Of a stretch of 64,000 nt of DNA, positions 1 through 12,767 are shown in pieces; position 1 is the first letter of the stretch, and each line of letters starts with the position of its first letter. The translations under genes were made by a program, and so were the position numbers. The notes under the pieces are model-generated. The model made no database searches and was not told where the DNA came from. It was given only the letters and a program-made list of their open reading frames with translations. Source of the DNA: Montifringilla adamsi (lineage: Eukaryota > Chordata > Aves > Passeriformes > Passeridae); assembly GCA_017590115.1 (NCBI GenBank), contig JAGGNK010006559.1, positions 4,509,642 to 4,573,641 on the forward strand, written 5' to 3'.

Positions 1-2194
1 TAGGAAGGATGCAAAGTCTTAATCACACTGTTTAAGGCATGTAAGGTGTATCACCACTCCAGCTGCACTTGTTAAATCTGAAATACTGGTTCCTCCTAAC
101 TAACTTTGTTTCAATGTACCCCATAGTCTACTCATCATCATAGCCTTACAGCTTCCTCATTTAAAAAGTCATGCTTTTAGGAGCTCTCTTCTCATCAACA
201 CTGCATTCTGCCTGGGAAGCCTGATCATCTTAGAAGCAGATAAAATGATTACTGCTGACAGTCAATACAACTTGAAAATATTTCAGCAGTGTAAATAGAA
301 AAAAATCATACAAAACTTATATTGGACATTATTCAAGAGCTATTCAGAACTTGCAAAGCAGAGGGAGAAATTTGACAAGCAATAAAACAGGATGGCTTCC
401 ATATGCCAGTATTTTTACGCTTCAAGAGAACTCAAGTTTAGTGAAAGAGTGAAACTTCCTATAAAAAGTATTTATTATTCACAGCATTTCTTTGCATAAG
501 TAGAAATGTAACATAACAAATCTCCCTTTCTGCTCCATCTTAGATTCCGATAAACCTCAGCCTGCTAGACAAGATTTCCATAGAAGTCTTATTTGGTAAG
601 ATTTGCTTGATTGTATTCCAAAAAGTGACTCACATTTTACAAGCAAGTGGCAAAAGCTGAAATGAGTTGACTCTTTCCATCAAAGCCAGTATGAGTCACT
701 CCTCCAGCTTAATGGCTCCCACACTATCCCTGAATGACAAAACTGAGACTGCAGGTCAAGAAATGACCATTTAATAGTCACAAGGGATGTGTCCACATAG
801 CTAGTCCTAGGCTGAAGGAAACAACATGGGACTTGGCCAGTGAAATGAAAAGATACTCAGCCACATGGACAGCTAATTTGTCGTAAGAGTAGTAAAATAC
901 CAGCTTCTGTTTGCAGCTCACTCCTAGCATGACAACATTTGACCCAAACTGTAATGCCAGGATTAACTAAAAACCAATAATGCTTTTTCTCACCTGCTGC
1001 TCTCCAAAGCACCTAAAATGAGAGCAGCTGAAGGACAAGTGGGCTGTGTGCAACGTGATTGTAAAGATGCTAAAGATTTGGCTCCCAGTCAGGTACTCCT
1101 TTTCTCCATCCTTTCTCCTTCTCCATGCTCCTGTGGATTTCCCTTTCAAGCCTGCAGACTGTTTAATCTCTTCCTTTATACTCTCCTGCTCTCCCTAGAT
1201 GGCTTTTCTTCTCCATGGAACTCTGCAGTAACCCAAAGGATGGCTGGCTTAGCCAGGTCCTCCAAGACTCATCCTTCCTCTGCAGCCACTGCTTGGTCAG
1301 GCTCAACCTTGTCTTGTGGGCATGACCTTGTGACCTAAAACAGGACAGGCTGGTCCACTGCCCAAAAATCACCTTGATGACAATGACTGAATGGAGAAAG
1401 GGTCCACCCTGAGATGCTGAATTTTCTCACACTTACATTGAGATGCTGAATTTTCTCACACTTACATTGAGATGCTAAATGTGCTCACTTTTTGCTTTTC
1501 TGGGGCCTTCTGGAGTTGAAGGCATCCGCTTAGCATGGGTCTGCCCACAGGCACAGACTGGCTTTTAAGTGACAGTGAAGATCATCCCTCCCAAAAGTAG
1601 GTTCCTCTCAGAGTCCCAGAAGGGAAGGCAAGCTTCCGTACAGAAAAATCACAGCATCTTTTTGCCAGTAACATTCAGACACAGTTATGATTCACAGACA
1701 TCATGGAAAAGCACACAAAACTCTCCATTCTCATTGCGATTCGTTCTTGACATTTTCCCCACTTGCCCAGGGTGTCTCTCATGCCCGCAGTAATCTCACA
1801 ATAGTCAGAATTTCTGTATGGACAATGACTCAATGGAAGACTCAACTCAGTAAAGTACCAAGGAAAAGAAAAGCCCAGTGAGATCAAAATCCTTATTTGT
1901 TCATCGGCTTTGTTGCCTGTACTTTGTTTTCTGCATTCTTCTGTGGCTTGTGCCAACAGAAAATTAATCCACAGTCTCTGGCTGTTTCAGGGAATGCTCA
2001 GAATCCCTCACCTGGCTCAAATCTGTGCACCATCTTCAACAACCTCCAGAGAAAACAATGAAAGTATCTCTGTGCTTGGCACTGGTGAAATATCATGCCA
2101 TTCATCCGTTTTCTTAAATCAGAAATACAATTTTCACCATTTATCTCCTGACAGGATGAAAAAAAAAAAAAAAAGATGACAAAAAGCCATTTAC
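1..2194 (-). other. EPB41L3: EPB41L3 intron downstream of the 2195-2392 exon (partial)
   Basis: No exon is recognisable here. The stretch contains a 29-bp tandem duplication (1411-1488) and, near its splice donor, a 16-base A run on the plus strand (2159-2174), which is poly(U) in the transcript. The short ORFs in this region show no protein similarity that I can recognise. The intron continues beyond the left edge. Confidence 0.75.
1411..1488. repeat. 29-bp tandem duplication with a partial third copy
   Basis: A 29-base unit starting GAGATGCTGAATTTTCTCAC occupies 1411-1439 and is repeated without change at 1440-1468. A diverged partial copy follows at 1469-1488. The two identical copies indicate a recent slippage or unequal-crossover event inside the EPB41L3 intron. 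It is probably a polymorphic minisatellite. Confidence 0.9.
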
Positions 2195-2392
2195 CTCTAC
2201 TTCACATGCATATTCCGATCCATCCAGGAGCGTCACTTTGCATTGCATATTTTTCGGTTTCTTGACGATCTTTAGAGGAGACTTGGAAAGTTTGCTAGAT
2301 GAAGATTTTTGAGAGAGCTTGTCGTCCTCTAGCTGCTGATATTCCAGCTGTTTTGCACTCGCAGCAGCAAACTCCTCTTCTTTCTCTGTGGC
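2195..2392 (-). CDS. EPB41L3: EPB41L3 second coding exon (residues 69-134, linker and start of FERM domain)
   Basis: This is a 198-base exon of 66 codons, phase 0 at both ends. The minus-strand translation runs ATEKEEEFAAASAKQLEYQQ, then a serine-rich linker (LEDDKLSQKSSSSKLSKSPL), a basic stretch KIVKKPK, and MQCKVTLLDGSEYACEVE. The last piece is the first beta-hairpin of the FERM F1 (ubiquitin-like) lobe, which normally binds membrane-protein tails together with F2 and F3. The order and wording match vertebrate EPB41L3 closely, including the SSSSKLS and LLDGSEY motifs. The acceptor is TCTTTCCTCTTTATAG just above 2392 and the donor is GAG followed by GTAAAT at 2194. Joined to the ATG exon it reads ...VRKEQ-ATEKEEEF without a frame break. 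The next exon, expected to begin with the rest of F1, lies left of base 1. Confidence 0.95.
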
Positions 2393-5300
2393 CTATAAAG
2401 AGGAAAGAAAGATACTTTTTGAAATAAGATAAGCCAATCATGCCCTGCAATTCACTGTAAATGCTGCACCCAAGCATTTAAGTGAGCCTTTTTTGGGGGC
2501 TTGGACAAGAAAGCCACGATGCAGGACAGAGTCTTTACTGAAAAGATTTCCCATATTCCTTCCAACCCTCCCTTCTCCCTCCAAAATGTACAGAATACCC
2601 ATGAAGGAGGGGCATTCATGAAAATATTTTAAGGCTTCTACTTTTTCCACAGGTACAAAATCCCACATGCACTTCCTGTACTTGTTTTTTGGTGTTTTGC
2701 AAGTACTGAGTAATCAGTAAATTTTGTTGATGAACAGATACTCCTACACTTTCTTGATACTACTTTGAAGTTCTGTACCTGTTAAATAATACGATGTTTC
2801 CATGGTGTCACACAGAACAGAAAAACACCATCAAGCTTGCACTAATTTTGCTTTCAGTGGGAAAACAGTCCCCGAATGAGGGAATGGATCCCCCCTGAAC
2901 AGCAGGAATTCATAAAGGGATGCTGACGTCCCTGGGAGAGTGAAAGGCTCCTCAAGCACCCAAGCAAAGGGTTAAGAAAACATGACAGAAGTGAGGGGCC
3001 AAGTAACTTTAATGTGCAGCCAGCTGGCTAAATGGACAGGATGAGAGGATGAATTTTGCTCTCTGCTGATGCCCAGTAAGCCTCTCAAGCTGGAGAGAAG
3101 TAGGTGCTATTTGGAAGACAAATATACAGCGGGGAAGAGGGGCAAGAAGTAAACGACCATGGCTGCTTTTGCTCAGGTTTATCTAAGGGTCAGGCCATTT
3201 GAATTTCCCGTGATGCAGAACAGCCCCCCGTCCTCTCCACAGTGCTAGATGAAAGCCAGAACAGCTCTACTGCATTTCACCCTTCCTAGCAACAGCACTG
3301 TGCTGCAGCCATTACCCTTCTCATCAGTTATACCCCTGATAGACTCCAAACAAAACCTCAACAGGAGTGCAGTAATACCTCAGCTAAAACTTAAGTTAAA
3401 TAAAAACATCTTTCTGTTATCTCACTACAAGGCAAAAAAAACCCCAACCTGCTCTGAATTATTTCAGTGTAATAAGCAACAAGCATTAGTGGAAATATAT
3501 TGTAAATTAATCCTGCAAGTCTGTTTCTATTCATTGCATATAATAAACCTTCATGAGAATGGAGCAAATCCATCCAAAGGCTTTAACCTGCTTTGGGACC
3601 AGAACAATGTTGCATCATATAACCTGAAACAACACTGTACTTCTAATCATGGGGTACTGTCCCTGAGTGATTTTATAAAAACAAGCTTTAAGTTTCTCCT
3701 CTGCCTTCTGACAATGGGGCAAAGGACAATTTGGAGCTGGCTGTGATCCCTACAGTATTAGCTCCCACCAAAGCCCATCAAATTACAAAGACGTATGGCA
3801 AGACCTCACAGTCCTCCTCTCCCTGCAAGGAGGACACAGCAATAGCCTCCTGGGCATTCCTGGATAGGGAAACTGGAGAAGAGTGGGGCTTAAAAGATTA
3901 AAAGGCAAGAGCTGCTTTCAAAATCTATTGCATCTCCTGGGCCATGAATGTTCTTCCTCAGGAGCAGCCAGGCACCAGCCACCTCTTCCCCTATCTAGCT
4001 CCAGCACAAGAGGAATTCCTCCTTCCAGCAGCTGGACACCAGCTCTGTACCTGGATGCCAAGGTCCTCACATACCCTGAAAACGGGTGGGAGATGAAGGC
4101 ACAGTGTATGTAAGCGGATCAGCTGTTTGCTGGGCATTTAACACTCACAGCAGCTGCGATGACGAGGGAGAGACCCCCTGGGCTCACAGCAGGGCTTGAG
4201 GCCAGCTAGCCTTCCACCACATCTGCACCCAGCTGGCAACTGGTCCAGCCTTGTGCAAGGAGAAACAAACAGCACTGAACATGCATGGGCCTCTGTGCAG
4301 AGCTGCACTGCTGCTGGTGGGCAGAGGGGCTGTGATGATTTCTGTATGTTTTGTCAAAAGAAATCTGCCAGGAAAGATGCACGTGCATATATGTGGGTAA
4401 AAAAAGTAATTCCAGCGATGGAGGAAAATGCACTCTCTTACCTAGTGGCTCACTACATTTCACATGTGAGGGTTAGCCCTGTGCTCCAACAAAAAACAAC
4501 CAAAAAATACCCCAGCATGGAACTAATCTCTTTGAAGAAAACAGAAAAGCTGCTTGAGGAAAAAATCCATAACAAGGACACCCCTCATCCATTTATAACT
4601 TAGAACCATACTCAGCCTGAGAGCAATTTATGTGGATCCCAATGGACTAGTCATTATTTTCCTTCATAAAGACAGTCAGTATATCAAGACTACTGCAGCA
4701 TTTTCCTTATTTATAAATATTAAAAAATATTACTGAGGTTATTTTGTTTGTTAAGGTTCCCATCTACAGTAAGATCAGGGGAATGTGTCTAGGTTAAAAT
4801 CATACAAAAGGTTTTCCTCTCATTTTTCTGGAGAACAAAACATGCCAAGAACTATTAGAGAAGATCCCCCCAAACTATGCTGACATGTTCAGGCATTGAG
4901 GTACTTTCAGACTGTATTAAGTCTCTTCTTCCTAAAGAAACCTGACATCCTGGAACCCAGGAAAAAAGAAAGGCCAGTGAAAGACCCATGTACATGGTGA
5001 ATTATTTTTTACTCTGCAGGGATAGATTCATTTTCTTATAAATTCTTCTCCAAGATATTTCTGTATTGTATTTTGTTTTTTTAAAAAAATTTTTGGCAGT
5101 TTCTGTGTTCTGTTTTTGCAGTATTTTTTAAGTGCTATGGACTAAATTCTAATGCAGCACAAGTTGCTTCAGGGTTTGCATTTTTTGAGCATAATCTCTC
5201 TCATGTATGACACAGTATGTTCAAGCCCTTCTAAATCTGGACCTCCTCTCAAAGGATGCCTCTGGAGTCACGAGATTCAGCAATAAAGATCTTGGATGCT

Positions 5301-7115
5301 TTGCAGCTTCTCACTGGGGTATGAAGTGATATTGCCACACTTGCAAACCACATTACTCCCATCTGCTTATGGTAGTTACTCAGAAACTTTGGTGCCCGAC
5401 CTTGTGTGATGTCACCTTTTCTTCTTCAAAGAGACAGGAAGGCAGGCAGAAAGTGAGGTTGCATTATTACACCTGATAGGAAGGACTTATTTTTCTAATA
5501 CCTGTTAATCTCAATATGAAAAGGTTGTTCACCTACATTAAAATGTTGGGGGGTTTTATGTGCATAGGATGACAAAGAAAAGTTACTGTCATGGACTGGT
5601 AACTTAAATCTTCCATCCCAAGGTTCTCTCATATAAGTAACAGCAAAAATCCACTCTCTCACTGCAATTATGGACAGCAAGAGAGAGAATAAGATCCTTC
5701 AGTTTCTGACTTTTTAATGACACTACTGCAAACAGCTTTGTCTCGTAGTGCTGCATTTAAATGTCCCTTTCCTGAGATACAGACATTTAAGGCACTACAA
5801 AATATACTGGGCTGATTAGTGCAGTTGGACTTGGCAGTCGGCTTACAGCATGGACTTTTGGATTCAGTCTGGTAATCTCAGCAGGAAGGTGTCACATATC
5901 CCTTTCACTAACCCGGTTCTTCTATCTTGCCTTCTACAAAAAACAGCTCACTGGTGGTCTTTGGGAAAGAAAGGGATCATGCTGCACACGAGAGCATCCC
6001 ACACCTCTAAACACACGTGGACAGGCTTGTTGTCTAAATTAGTTCGGGCTTTTTTTTATGTGTGTGGTTATTGTGGAGTTGGGCTTGTTTTGTTGTTTGG
6101 GGTTTTTTGCTGCTGTTGCTGTTGTTTATTTGTTTTACATTTTTAATGAGAAAAAAAACTTCAAGTGGAAAGATTACTGAAGATGCCAGGAAAAACATCT
6201 ATATAAATAATAGCACTTATGCCTAAGACTGATAGAATTACACTTTTAATCATTCAACACCTATCTCTTTTGGAGAAGCTTTGTTTCTTCTCCCCAAACT
6301 AATTCTAGGAAACTTCTGATCTATCTGAGAGATCAAAACTGCTTTGCCAGCATTGTCTACCCCAACCAAGTAAAAGAACAGGAGCCCACTTCAAACAGCC
6401 AGAATTTTTAAAAGGATAGAGAAGAGGAGGAGCTAGACTGGCTTATTCCACTCTCCAAAGGTAAATGTAATCAGATGAGGGTCATAACCTTACGAAGCTA
6501 AAGGAAGAGATTTGCAGGTACCTCATTAATTGTGTGTCACTTACCCATGAAGAAAAATGCCTGTTAATCCTATTGACTGGAAATTATTAACGGAAAGAAG
6601 AAAGCAGCTTCTGGAAATTTAATAAGTGCAACAATGAACTAAATGGAAAAGCACGCAATAGCTCTTCTGAAACCTATTACATGAATAGCTCAAGTAATTA
6701 TAATGCAGTCATTTCAGACCAACAAGAAACTTAAGGGACCACAGATTCTTCATGGCTCACACATCAGACAAGCAGGCATGAAATCAGTGTTCAGCAGGTG
6801 TCAAAAGGAATGAACTCTGAAAACATTTTCAGCTTCATAAAAACTGACACTGTTTGCTATCTAATGCAAACGCAAGGTCGAAGATGTTTCCTGCTTAGTT
6901 AATGAGACTGCCCTCCTGTTTAAGTACCGGGGGCAGAAATGCCTGCCATGAATTTGAAAACATTTTGCATGAGAACTATTTTCCTTTAAACGCGAAAGAC
7001 CAACCAGCCCAGATCAACAGCATCCCATCAAACACCCTTCCACACGTATCTGAACATATATTTGCACTCCACATATATTTGCGTGCAGCGAGCGTGTGTA
7101 CATGGGCTGCCTTAC
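2393..7115 (-). other. EPB41L3: EPB41L3 intron between the first two coding exons
   Basis: This is a 4.7-kb intron bounded by GT at 7115-7114 and AG at 2394-2393 on the minus strand. It contains ordinary AT-rich sequence with a T/G-rich patch at about 6049-6142. I see no exon, RNA gene or recognisable transposon in it. The longest ORF (3249-3746, plus strand) has no recognisable domain and looks like chance. Confidence 0.8.
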
Positions 7116-7319
7116 CTGCTCCTTTCTCACGGGCGTGCTGTGCGCTGCCACAGCCGAGAACTGCTCGAGCGCAGTCTGGTGTTCTTCACTCGGCTGCTGC
7201 GGCTGCTGCGGCTGCTGCTCCTGCGGCTGGGTCTCCGCCGCCCCTTCCTGCGCAGGGCTCTCCTCCTGATCCTGCTCTTTATCCTTGGACTCGGAGTCTG
7301 ATCCCGATTCTGTAGTCAT
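7116..7319 (-). CDS. EPB41L3: EPB41L3 first coding exon (coding part, residues 1-68)
   Basis: The exon encodes the N-terminal headpiece of protein 4.1B, a FERM-family adaptor that links membrane proteins such as CADM1 and Caspr-type receptors to the spectrin-actin cortex. The minus-strand reading starts at ATG 7319-7317 (A at -3, a good Kozak context) and gives 68 codons. It opens with MTTESGSDSESK and closes with ALEQF...AAHSTPVRKEQ, both of which match my recollection of vertebrate EPB41L3. Residues about 31-43 form a glutamine/proline-rich run that I do not recall in the mammalian protein. The exon ends at 7116 in CAG followed by GTAAGG, a strong donor, in phase 0. The ORF reads on past the donor for about 33 codons, which is intron. 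The ATG choice rests on family similarity and on the acceptor only 11 bases upstream. Confidence 0.93.
7192..7230. repeat. EPB41L3: CTG/CGG-rich trinucleotide-type repeat inside the ATG exon
   Basis: On the plus strand this is an interrupted GCTGCTGCG-type repeat. On the coding strand it specifies the glutamine/proline-rich run at about residues 31-43 (QPQEQQPQQPQQP). It is GC-rich, can form hairpins and keeps the reading frame, so length changes would alter only the disordered N-terminal headpiece. Confidence 0.85.
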
Positions 7320-7330
7320 GGTTGGTTATT
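7320..7330 (-). other. EPB41L3: EPB41L3 5' UTR portion and splice acceptor of the ATG exon
   Basis: On the minus strand a pyrimidine-rich tract ending CCCTGTCTTGCAG (7343-7331) is followed by 11 bases and then the ATG. This is a good 3' splice site, so the ATG exon is an internal exon and the rest of the 5' UTR must come from an upstream exon, most likely in the CpG island near 38 kb. The exact acceptor is inferred from consensus, without transcript evidence. Confidence 0.8.
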
Positions 7331-7823
7331 CTGCAAGACAGGGTGAGCAGACCTACTGAGTACAATCTCATGGCTGTGAATTTGTAAGCTAGGCATACAA
7401 AAAAGATCAGATGGTTTTAGTCTTAATATCCTCAGCCTTTAAAACTTAAGTGCCTATCACACTGGCCCAACCAGGATCCCTAGGAAAGCTTCCCTGGTGC
7501 AAAAGACCAGGTCTAAATGCATCCATTCTCTAGGGGAAAAATATTGCCAAAAAATCTTTACAAGTAAAACACAGACGTTACAGGACTTATGTGCAAGTTA
7601 AATACAGAATACATAGTTCATAATTCATAGAGGGAGAGTAACCCAATGGGCCTTAAATCTAACAAAACCCAGTAGAGTTTGGGTTTCTAAACCATGTGGA
7701 AACTTGAAACATTAAATCTTTTGTCCTTTACGTTGAAATCAAGAGGACTTGAGCTCCTCAACACCTGCACTCCCTTTTGGAAATGCACTCAAGTACTTTT
7801 GATGCTTCCAAGCAATATATTAA

Positions 7824-7882
7824 TAGTTGAACTAGATGATCTTAGAGGTCTTTTCCAACCTAAATGATTTAATGATTCTATA
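7824..7882 (+). mobile_element. CR1 LINE 3'-end fragment
   Basis: The stretch reads GAACTAGATGATCTTAGAGG, then TCTTTTCCAACCTAAATGAT and an ATGATTCTA tail, which is the characteristic 3' terminus of avian CR1 retrotransposons. Only the last ~60 bases are present, as expected for the severe 5' truncation typical of CR1 copies. Plus orientation. Confidence 0.85.
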
Positions 7883-10800
7883 CGTACTAGAAACATCTGA
7901 AATGGGTCCACCAACAACAGTGCAAACATAACATTTGCCCTTAAACCCAGTTCTGTCCTTCCCACTTGAGTTCATCTACATTTCTGTCATTTCTTTCTAA
8001 GTGCTAGAGCACCTAAAAGAAAACATAAAGACTTCCATTAAGTCATTCTAAGTGTCAGATTTCAAATGAAGGGAATACAACTTTCATTGAATGTGAAAAG
8101 TCTGTTTCTACTTAACTTTGTCCAGTACTAAATCAAAATGGAAATATTAGCAATATTCATTTAAAATTTTAGCTACTTTAATTAAATAGTTTTGTTGCAA
8201 ATATGTGGTAGGCACCCAATTCTCAAACTAAATACTCACGAACCCCAACTTCTAAAAAAATACTGTGATTTTTTATCAAAACAAGGATTTGAAAAAGCAG
8301 ACTCAGTTCAGCAAAGGGAGTGTGCTTTGATGTTTGTTATTCATATGTTCTCAGACCTCACAAACTTATTCTTGAACAGTTTGCTACTAAGCAACTTGAA
8401 GGCAAACCAGTCTGCTGTAATCTATTTCTGTTAGTCATCAGGACATGATTTCTATAACCTGGTAACCATGGCTACTGTGTAATTATAGGTGATTCCACAA
8501 AACATATCTCTGTTAATTCACCTGCTAGGAAGTCACTATGAACTCCTAGTATACACTTACTAGTGTAAGCAAGTTTATTATAGAAGATAAGAAAAGTACA
8601 AACATTTCTCTTTTTCTTTACTTAAATGTTTGATAAGCTAAATTGGTTGACAGAAAATGTTTTAAATGAGGCCAATTACTATTTTCAAACTCACTTGTGT
8701 ATTCTGCACTTCCAAGGCTAAGCTCTCCAGTGAATACATGTCTCTGCAGAGCAAAGCAAGTCACAGCATTCAGCCTGTGCTCAGCTCCGGCACTGTGTGT
8801 GTGGAGGGGGGTGTCAGCCAAAACAGCAGGACAGAGAAGCAGAACTAAAAAGCATACATGGCAGATTTATGCTTCAGGCCACATTTTCAAGGTACTAACA
8901 TGTGACACACGTGTTTAGAAACACGTTGTAAATTTCTACACTCAAACTGGCACAAGTGTATGAAAAACCACTTTTTGAAATGTGTTATTTAACAAATTGT
9001 CCTTAGCATCTACAAAAAGCAATAATTAACTTGGGTCTTAAAATGTGATAGTGAGAAAGGTGTTCATTTAATCAAACTCCAGCTGTCCATATCTGAGATG
9101 GTCACTTTAAATGCAGAGCAGAAAAACAGACTTTTCAGAGAGGGATTCATCTGACCTATTTTAAATTCCTGCTTTAAGCTGTGTTAAATCACATACTAGA
9201 GCAACTTCAATTTGCTACGAAGGAAGCCTAAACAAGTTCCTCCAATGCAGATCACTCAAACCCATCCTCCATGTTCAATTCTCCTAAGCCATTCTTTTTT
9301 GTATGCTTTGAACATTAAATTGAACAACAATGTTAATCTCTCAGAGTTTTGCTTTACCCATCTGTCAAATCAACGTGGAATAAACTATTCTTCATCTGCC
9401 ACTCATTATATTTTCCTTGCTTTAAAAGCATCCAGGTCTCCACAAATGTCTCAAGTTTGCCCCTGCCCACCCCCATCCTGTTTTGTACAAGTGCTTGAGG
9501 ACATGAAACGCAAATTAATCAAATAATTATTGCAGTAAACTCCAACTATGTGTTCAGTTTTCTTTTCCAGAAACCATGAATTAAGAAATTACCAAAACCG
9601 AACTTACAGCTACAAAAATCATTGTTCAAACAATACGAAAGAGCACCTATGACCAATACAAAAAGTAATGCATGAAGTAAGTTGTAATACATTTTCCCCC
9701 CTCGTGATATTACTTAACGCAGTGTAAATAAAAGGCAACCATCATACTTGCTGTATGATATGCACTTCTCTTTAGAAAGAGGTATTGGTATTACTCTCTA
9801 TAGGATCAGATTGCCAGCCAATACTAATCAAAAGTCTGTCTTCTTTCAGCTGCCATCACCATGCCTCTGAAAGCTCATTTTTGCACCCTCCTAATGAAGG
9901 TAGCTTCTTTCCTAATGAACATTTGTATCCTGTCTGTTTACAAGCATGGAAACAGACATTTAAAATAGCCCCATAAACCACAACTTCATGTAGGATGAGA
10001 CGCAAACAAGTTTTACCATTCGTGCTAGTTATAATTTTGAATCTCAGGGAACAACAAATGAAGTTCTTATTTTCTTCTGGGACATTCCTGCATGAAGCAC
10101 AGCCTTACAACACTGAGTTACTCTCCAGGAGTTACTGGTTTTCTCTCCGGTTCCATGAGTTCTTGCTGGCTTTAAGAGTGCTTTATTAGAAAACTTTGTG
10201 TGCTTTATCAAATCTTTCAGAGTAAGAGATTTCCTGGATGCAATATTACTATCATTAGTCAGACAGCAGATGGATTTAATTAACCCAGGGTTGCCCATTT
10301 CCAAATGTCTTTATTTCCCCATGCATGCAGCATGTTTAATAACGAATACTGAGAACAAAATACTATTCTTCCCACACTGTTCTCTTACAGGTGTAAATAG
10401 AAACAAAGCAAACACATTGCAAATCCCATTTCTTACAAACTCCTCAGATGAGAGTATTGTTAAGATTTATCTCCTTCCATCTAGCACAGGTTGAAAATAC
10501 CTAAATTACAAGGCAGGAAACAACATTTCTCTCTCAGTGCAAACCAATAAGTCGTTTTGCCTTCCTCAGCAAACATCTGCTTATCCACATGAACTCTGAC
10601 AGCATTTCATTTGTTATAAGTAGCACAACAATCCTCCTAGGAAGAGGTAATTTAACTTATTGAAAGAAATAACAGTAATCTTAAGAAATTTACCAACATA
10701 AATATTACTCTACCTTTGTTTGTTTGCAGCAAACCTGACAGAATAGCTGGTAGTGCCTAAACATTTATCCAGCGCCCAGCTGGCTGAGAATTTTTTATTA

Positions 10801-11849
10801 TTTGATTATTTACTATAACTGGCTATGCACCAAAACCATGACTTCTAATGTGAATTTCAGCACAGGAAGAAAGAAAACACTCAAGTTCCTTAAACTTTTT
10901 CTGTTGCCAGCACAGCCTCTGTATCAAATTCCCCTTTCCAGCAAACAGAAAACAAGGCAATGAAGAGAAACTGGGAGCACCACCTTATACAAATGAGGTA
11001 ATACTATGCAAGCCAGATGTGCTCTCGGATAGCTACACTTTGGCTTACAAGCCAGTATTCAAAGATTCCAAAAGATTAGCTGAGTCCAAACTTAACACAG
11101 ATACTGCTATTACTGGATAGTCCAAGGCAGAAGAACATTTGGCTGCAGAATGAAAATCAGAATGAAAATTAAGTCTTTTGATTAAAGGGAGGGGCGGGGG
11201 GAGAGGGGAAGCCCAAACCGAGCTTCTTTTAATCTACTACTAAAATTTTAAGCTAAAAATGTATGGAATGTCAGCAGTGTAAAATAAAAATATCAGTAAA
11301 ACATTAAAATGTCAGTGTTTTAGTGCTGCTGAAAACAGGTAAGGGAGTATAGATATTAATATACTATCAAAGTGTTAAAACACAACTTCAAAAAATCAAC
11401 ATGGCATTCTATAATAATTTTATATATAATGTAACCAAATCACAGAAAATAAATTTTTCTTACCATCACACTACACAAAGACATTACATAAGGATTACAA
11501 AACCTTCAAACCACTTATGCAAAATCCCTACATCCTAAAACCTGACACAACACCTAGACCTTCTTTCCTTCAGCTACCAACCTACTGCAGCTTGGGAGAT
11601 TCCCATTTCCATTACCAATTACTCACTATAGACTTAGAGAACATAACTTACTTTTTTCCATAAGGAAACCAAAACCATGTTGTCTTCTGTGTCACCTGGT
11701 CCCCTGCAGCAAGTGACAGCCCCAATCTACTGTATAAATCCATACATTCAAAAACTTGACACTCTACCTCTCATCTTCAGAGCACAGACTTTCTGTGCTG
11801 CATCCACAGAGCAACAAAATTCACAGCTAATTGACAGCAGAGCCCACAG

Positions 11850-12140
11850 CTTAATTAACACTACAGTCATTAATAAACCTTTATTTATATATAAATACAT
11901 GCTAGTGAAAATATCTGCTATATTAAGCAAACACAAGTCACATTAGACAAGAAATTGCAAATTAATTCCGAATAAATTGTGATGTAATGAGAAAACAAAA
12001 TTGAACCAAGTATAATTAAATGAACTATACATAGCCACTATTTCCTGTAATGCACAGATTAATGATTTACATTTAAATGCTTCTTTGATCTGATTAATTC
12101 TCTTTGTAGGAAGTTTTCCTTTAATTACAGTAATTCTTGA
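11850..12140. promoter_or_regulatory. AT-rich block with homeodomain-type motifs, candidate regulatory DNA
   Basis: This block in intron 1 is unusually dense in TTAATTA/TAATTA-like words (for example CTTAATTAACAC, GCAAATTAATTCC, CTGATTAATTCTC, CCTTTAATTACAG). No transposon or coding sequence explains it. Such motif-dense AT-rich stretches are often conserved enhancers, but I have no alignment to show conservation, so this is a weak call. Confidence 0.25.
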
Positions 12141-12713
12141 AGATTGTTATAAATTTTTGCGAAGGTCCAAATTTGGAAATTATGTAACAAAATAATGATT
12201 CCACACTTCAAAAATAATTTTCTGCATAATGAGAGACATATTTATCCAATAACGATGAGATGCTGATGAAAAGAGCATATGGAGAACAATATTGCTGCAA
12301 TGAGCAGTGACAGAAATGCCATATATGTTTCAAGAAAAGAATACACACCAGAACGCCAACTTCTAAGCTTGAAATATAAACTGATTTCATCAAACTGCCT
12401 GAACCTCAGCTCACTTCATTCCAGTTGGGTTCCTTTTTAGGAAAACAATCATTTTCTGTTGATCCTCTTTAATGTGGATGAGTTTCATCCTCACAAGCAG
12501 GAGGCACCCAAGCCACAAACGCCTGGCACAGGGTCCCCAGGTATTAAAACCAGCTCTTTCTTGACCCATCACCAGTGCCAGCAGCAACAGGAAGCCTCAC
12601 AGAGAAGGCACTTCCCTGGCCTTACAGTTACTTCAGTGGACATCAACAAGCCAAAGCGACTGCAGAGATGTGTTCTGAACGAACATGGGTGGGAACAACC
12701 CCAAAATGGGCCA

Positions 12714-12767
12714 CTGGATGCCCCCTTCCAACTGGATGCTCCCTCCCAACTGCATGCTCCTGCCACC
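12714..12767. repeat. 18-bp minisatellite, three copies
   Basis: Three 18-base units starting CTGGATGC or CTGCATGC occupy 12714-12731, 12732-12749 and 12750-12767, with a few substitutions between copies. They sit in a locally GC-rich part of intron 1 (about 12500-12960). The overlapping ORFs on both strands are low-complexity products of this composition, and I do not regard them as genes. Confidence 0.75.
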
